A DNA stretch of 64,000 nt, taken from NCBI RefSeq assembly GCF_020215665.1, contig NZ_CP084061.1, positions 1,488,001 through 1,552,000 on the forward strand. The letters run 5' to 3'. The stretch is from Blautia parvula. Its GTDB lineage: Bacteria > Bacillota > Clostridia > Lachnospirales > Lachnospiraceae. This document shows positions 61,072 to 64,000 of the stretch, in pieces. The notes beneath the pieces were generated by a model. The model made no database searches. It was not told the origin of the DNA and worked only from the letters and a program-made list of their open reading frames with translations. Numbering within the stretch: the stretch's first letter is position 1; each line of letters opens with the position of its first letter. A program made the position numbers and the translations under genes.

Positions 61072-62178
61072 ATGAAGATTCGACATAAGAAATGGCTGTA
61101 TGCCGCGGTTTTCCTGACTTCTGCCCTGCTGCTTGCAGGATGCGAGGGCAAGGAGGAGCGCGCGGTCAAGGAGGCAGTTTCCGCGGAACTTGACCAGCTG
61201 AAAAGCCCGGATAAAAAGACCATTGAAAAATATCTCTCCGTCCATGAGCTTTTCCCTGACACAGACAACGGGGAGGAAAATATGGACCCTGACATTGTCA
61301 AAATCTTTTCACGGTATTTTAAAGATTTCTCTTACACCATAGACAATGTCAAGCTCAAAAATAAAAAGGCGGGCGCCACTGTCACCATCACCAACCTGGA
61401 TGCCCATGCACTGGCAGAGGATTACACTGCCGCTGCGTTGAAAAAACGGATTACCTGCGACGCCAATCCCAGTCAGGTGGAATTTTCACTGAAGGATTCT
61501 TACCTGCTGCTCGGAGAGACGCTGAAAAAGAACGATTATAAACTGGTGGATACCACCTTTGACCTGACCCTCAGGCAAAAAGAAGAGACGTGGCATGTTG
61601 TTTATGACGAGAACCTGGACAATCAGATCACCGGCGGTTTTCTCTCCTACATGGCTGATTCCAATCTTCTGCCCCCTGAGGAAGTAGTCAAAATACACTT
61701 TGGCACCATCAAAGATTTTGACACGGAACAGCTTAACATCTATCTGTCCCTGGACAGCCTTCTGGATACGGATGACACATACAGCAGCTCCATTGCGCAT
61801 GCCATGGCGGAACAGATCCGTGCCTGTTTTGATTTTAAGATCCTGGACGCAAAAAAGGATGAGCGCAACGCCCAGGTGAAAGTTCAGATCACCAGCAGTG
61901 ATTTCAAAAGTATTGTGGCTTCTTACCAGGAACAGCTTTCCGGATGGCTGCAGACTTCCCAGGCCATGGCAGGAGGAGCCGAGGGGCGCCGTGAGAAGGA
62001 AAGACAGCTTCTTCTGGAAAGTATAGAGAAGAACAATGCCTCCACCACACGGGACGTGGACATTACTCTGGTCAATGACGGAACAAGCTGGAAGATGCAG
62101 ATGGATGAAAATGTGGCACAGGCCATTCTCGGAGGCGTGGACAGCGCCCTGGCAGATGTGTCGGAGGATGTGGAATAG
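61072..62178 (+). CDS. lipoprotein with two repeated DUF5105-like domains
   Basis: This 368-residue protein has a lipoprotein signal (FLTSALLLAGCEGKEE, Cys 24). Two halves repeat a pattern: long helix, VKLKNKKAGATVTITNLDAH-type strands, then RQKEETWHVVYDENLDNQI; the second half gives AKKDERNAQVKVQITSSDF, then NDGTSWKMQMDENVAQAILG. This is an NTF2-like/DUF5105-like duplication found in Firmicutes surface lipoproteins of unknown role. AGGAGA precedes the ATG. It stands alone between the fusion regulator and a convergent permease. Confidence 0.65.
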   Translation: MKIRHKKWLYAAVFLTSALLLAGCEGKEERAVKEAVSAELDQLKSPDKKTIEKYLSVHELFPDTDNGEENMDPDIVKIFSRYFKDFSYTIDNVKLKNKKAGATVTITNLDAHALAEDYTAAALKKRITCDANPSQVEFSLKDSYLLLGETLKKNDYKLVDTTFDLTLRQKEETWHVVYDENLDNQITGGFLSYMADSNLLPPEEVVKIHFGTIKDFDTEQLNIYLSLDSLLDTDDTYSSSIAHAMAEQIRACFDFKILDAKKDERNAQVKVQITSSDFKSIVASYQEQLSGWLQTSQAMAGGAEGRREKERQLLLESIEKNNASTTRDVDITLVNDGTSWKMQMDENVAQAILGGVDSALADVSEDVE

Positions 62179-62212
62179 ACGCACTTGTACAGACGAAAAA
62201 CAGAACACGATA

Positions 62213-62253
62213 AATGCCCGGGCTTTAGCATATCCAAAGCCGGGCATTTTTTT
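62213..62253. terminator. bidirectional terminator
   Basis: AATGCCCGG-GCTTT pairs with AAAGC-CGGGCATT around an AGCATATCC loop, followed by T7 on the plus strand. It lies between the lipoprotein and TauE/SafE genes and touches the stop of the latter. Confidence 0.85.
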
Positions 62254-63016
62254 ATACAAAAAATCCAGATATAATTTTTATAAGCAGCAAAATAAGAACC
62301 GTGACCACAATGGGGCGAACAATCTTCGTCCCGTTTTTTATCACCATACCGGAACCGATGTAGTGCCCTGCGATGCTGAACACGGCTGCCGCAAGTCCCA
62401 GAGAGATCACGATCTTGCCGCTGGAGAAAAAGGCAGCAAGGGCTGCCAGATTGGAAGCCAGATTGACAAGCTTCGTATTGCCTGAGGCTGTGCGGATATC
62501 CATGCCCGCAAGACCCGTGTAGACAAGCAGCAGAAAAGTACCTGTCCCCGGCCCGTAGAAGCCGTCATATGTCCCTATGACCAAAGAGGCAGTGATAACA
62601 ATGGCATATTTCTGTCCTTTTGCAAGCTGCCTCTTCTGTTTTGGCTCCATGCTTTTATTTTTCAGCACATAAAATGCCACTACAGGGAGCACCACGATCA
62701 GCATGAGCTTCAGCACCCTGTCACTGGCAGTCAGCGCCAGATTTGCTCCCGTAAAGGAGCCCAAAAGCGCTGCCAGAACAGACGGTACCGCCAGCGGTAT
62801 GTCCGCATATCCGTTTTTACAGTAGCGGGCCGTGGAGATGACCGTACCGGAGGCTGAGGACAGCTTATTGGTGGCAATGGCATTATGAATGGGAACTCCT
62901 GCCAAAAGATAAGCAGGCAGGGAGATCAATCCTCCCCCGCCTGCTATGGCATCTACAAAACTGGCTAAAAACACCAGCGGACATACAATCAGAAAGGAGA
63001 CAGCACCTGGCTCCAT
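62252..63016 (-). CDS. sulfite exporter TauE/SafE family protein
   Basis: In this 254-residue protein, about eight hydrophobic helices are arranged as two repeats. The first begins VFLASFVDAIAGGGGLISLP (family glycine-rich motif) and the second GTYDGFYGPGTGTFLLLVYT, the matching half. Members move small anions such as sulfite or organosulfonates. Its start codon overlaps the aspS stop (TAATG), so it is translationally coupled to aspS although functionally unrelated. Confidence 0.9.
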   Translation of the reverse strand: MEPGAVSFLIVCPLVFLASFVDAIAGGGGLISLPAYLLAGVPIHNAIATNKLSSASGTVISTARYCKNGYADIPLAVPSVLAALLGSFTGANLALTASDRVLKLMLIVVLPVVAFYVLKNKSMEPKQKRQLAKGQKYAIVITASLVIGTYDGFYGPGTGTFLLLVYTGLAGMDIRTASGNTKLVNLASNLAALAAFFSSGKIVISLGLAAAVFSIAGHYIGSGMVIKNGTKIVRPIVVTVLILLLIKIISGFFV

Positions 63017-64000
63017 TACTGCTCATCCTCCTGAACTTTCAGCGCGATCCCCAGTTCATCAAGCTGTTTTTCATCTACCGTGTTCGGTGCCTCGGACATC
63101 AGGCAGGAGGCATCCTTCACCTTCGGGAATGCGATAACTTCACGGATGGATTCCTCCTTAGCCATGAGCATGACCATACGGTCAAGGCCGTAAGCCAGTC
63201 CTGCGTGCGGCGGAACTCCGTATTTGAAGGCATCTAAAAGGAAACCGAACTGTTTATAAGCCTGCTCTTTTTCAAATCCCAGCGCTTCAAACATTTTTTC
63301 CTGCACATCGTTCTGATGGATACGCACGCTGCCTCCGCCAATCTCATTGCCGTTGAGTACAATATCATAGGCTTTTGCACGCACTGCACCCGGATCCGTA
63401 TCCAGAAGCGGAATATCCTCCTCAAAAGGCATGGTGAACGGATGATGCATGGCTGTAAAACGGTTCTCTTCCTCTGACCACTCCAGAAGAGGGAACTCTG
63501 TGATCCACACAAAACGGTATTCCTCTTTATCAAACAACTCCATCTGACGCGCCAGTTCAAGACGCAGGGCACCCAATACATCCCATACAAGCTTCGTCTT
63601 GTCAGCGGCAAAGAGAAGCAGGTCGCCTGCCTCACCCAGCATGGCTTCTATGAGGGCCTTCATCTCCTCCTCTTTCATGAATTTGGCGAAGGAGGATTTT
63701 ACACTGCCGTCCTCCTGGATGGCAATATAAGCCAAACCTTTGGCGCCGTATCCTTTGGCAAATTCCACCAGCTTGTCGATCTTCTTTCTCGGCATGCTGC
63801 CCTGTCCCTTGGCATTGATGCCGCGGACACTGCCGCCTGCCTCAAGGGCATTCTTGAACACAGCAAATTCACAGCCTTTTACCACCTCAGACACATCCGT
63901 AAGCTCCATGCCGAAACGCAGGTCCGGTTTGTCGGAGCCAAAGCGGTTCATAGCCTCTGTCCAGGTCATTCTCTGAATGGGAAGCTGCACTTCCACGCCC
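63016..64000 (-). CDS. aspS: aspartyl-tRNA synthetase, 3' part
   Basis: The gene enters from the right edge; about 328 C-terminal codons are present. The class II core is seen in PIQRMTWTEAMNRFGSDKPD. The bacterial-type GAD insertion (IAIQEDGSVKSSFAKFMKEE) and WITEFPLLEWSEEENRFTAM follow, with motif 3 in GLAYGLDRMVMLMA and a short tail. This is the bacterial AspRS (AspS1) layout. The upstream part is outside the window. Confidence 0.96.
   Translation of the reverse strand, partial: GVEVQLPIQRMTWTEAMNRFGSDKPDLRFGMELTDVSEVVKGCEFAVFKNALEAGGSVRGINAKGQGSMPRKKIDKLVEFAKGYGAKGLAYIAIQEDGSVKSSFAKFMKEEEMKALIEAMLGEAGDLLLFAADKTKLVWDVLGALRLELARQMELFDKEEYRFVWITEFPLLEWSEEENRFTAMHHPFTMPFEEDIPLLDTDPGAVRAKAYDIVLNGNEIGGGSVRIHQNDVQEKMFEALGFEKEQAYKQFGFLLDAFKYGVPPHAGLAYGLDRMVMLMAKEESIREVIAFPKVKDASCLMSEAPNTVDEKQLDELGIALKVQEDEQ

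Overview
The window looks like the chromosome of a spore-forming, gut-type member of the Lachnospiraceae (Blautia-like; this is inference from gene content, not from a marker search). Pointers are the Firmicutes class III fructose-1,6-bisphosphatase, a Spo0A DNA-binding domain protein, RibU under an FMN riboswitch, strong GGAGG ribosome binding sites and mid-40s GC. Core genes (rpsB-tsf, fbp, argS, aspS) alternate with accessory loci. No rRNA or tRNA gene was seen.

Layout. 1-7.1 kb: a partial aromatic-acid-exporter-like gene, two GNAT acetyltransferases, an ATP-pyrophosphatase, an Rpn nuclease, a NYN/OST-HTH RNA-binding protein, and a nitroreductase/ATC-hydrolase pair facing an HxlR regulator. 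7.6-9.1 kb: a small protein resembling the RNA polymerase alpha C-terminal domain, a 279-bp segment bounded by 18-bp inverted repeats that carries a consensus promoter, and a tyrosine recombinase. This has the architecture of a phase-variable promoter switch and is drawn here in the apparent OFF orientation. 9.1-19.8 kb: AraC plus ManD-type dehydratase, an FMN-riboswitch operon (RibU plus a PNPOx-like protein), a MoxR-ATPase/VWA module, and a bicupin with an AraC regulator. 20.3-24 kb: a 37-repeat CRISPR array with a type I-C style repeat and a leader on its right, with a lone cas6 and no other cas gene. 24-28.4 kb: an oxidoreductase, a DinB-like protein, an alpha/beta hydrolase, and a retron (msr-msd RNA plus reverse transcriptase) with no recognisable effector. 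28.9-31.8 kb: an AT-rich cassette that looks like cargo of an integrative conjugative element (TetR, small membrane protein, condensation-domain protein, KTR protein) with an internally deleted Xre gene.

31.8-43 kb is largely housekeeping: tsf, rpsB, an esterase, fbp, a surface protein overlapping a Ser/Thr kinase, argS, DegV and a LUD-domain protein. An IS3-family element (43.07-44.85 kb) sits in the loop of a 15-bp terminator hairpin. 44.9-49.7 kb carries a MacB-like permease and two HlyD-type adaptors, one with about 30 Asp-Asn-Pro repeats, without the ATPase. 49.99 kb holds a stand-alone Spo0A DNA-binding domain gene preceded by tandem 0A-box-like sites.

50.4-61 kb is the most coherent metabolic system. 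A leftward gene set encodes a ribokinase, an ABC sugar importer, a large ADP-ribosylglycohydrolase-like enzyme, a second PfkB kinase and a second ADP-ribosylglycohydrolase. It is divergent from a LacI-family regulator fused to a ribokinase-like domain, and paired operator-like palindromes lie between them. I infer uptake and hydrolysis of a ribose-containing glycoside or nucleoside-like compound. The window ends with a lipoprotein, a TauE/SafE permease and the 3' part of aspS.
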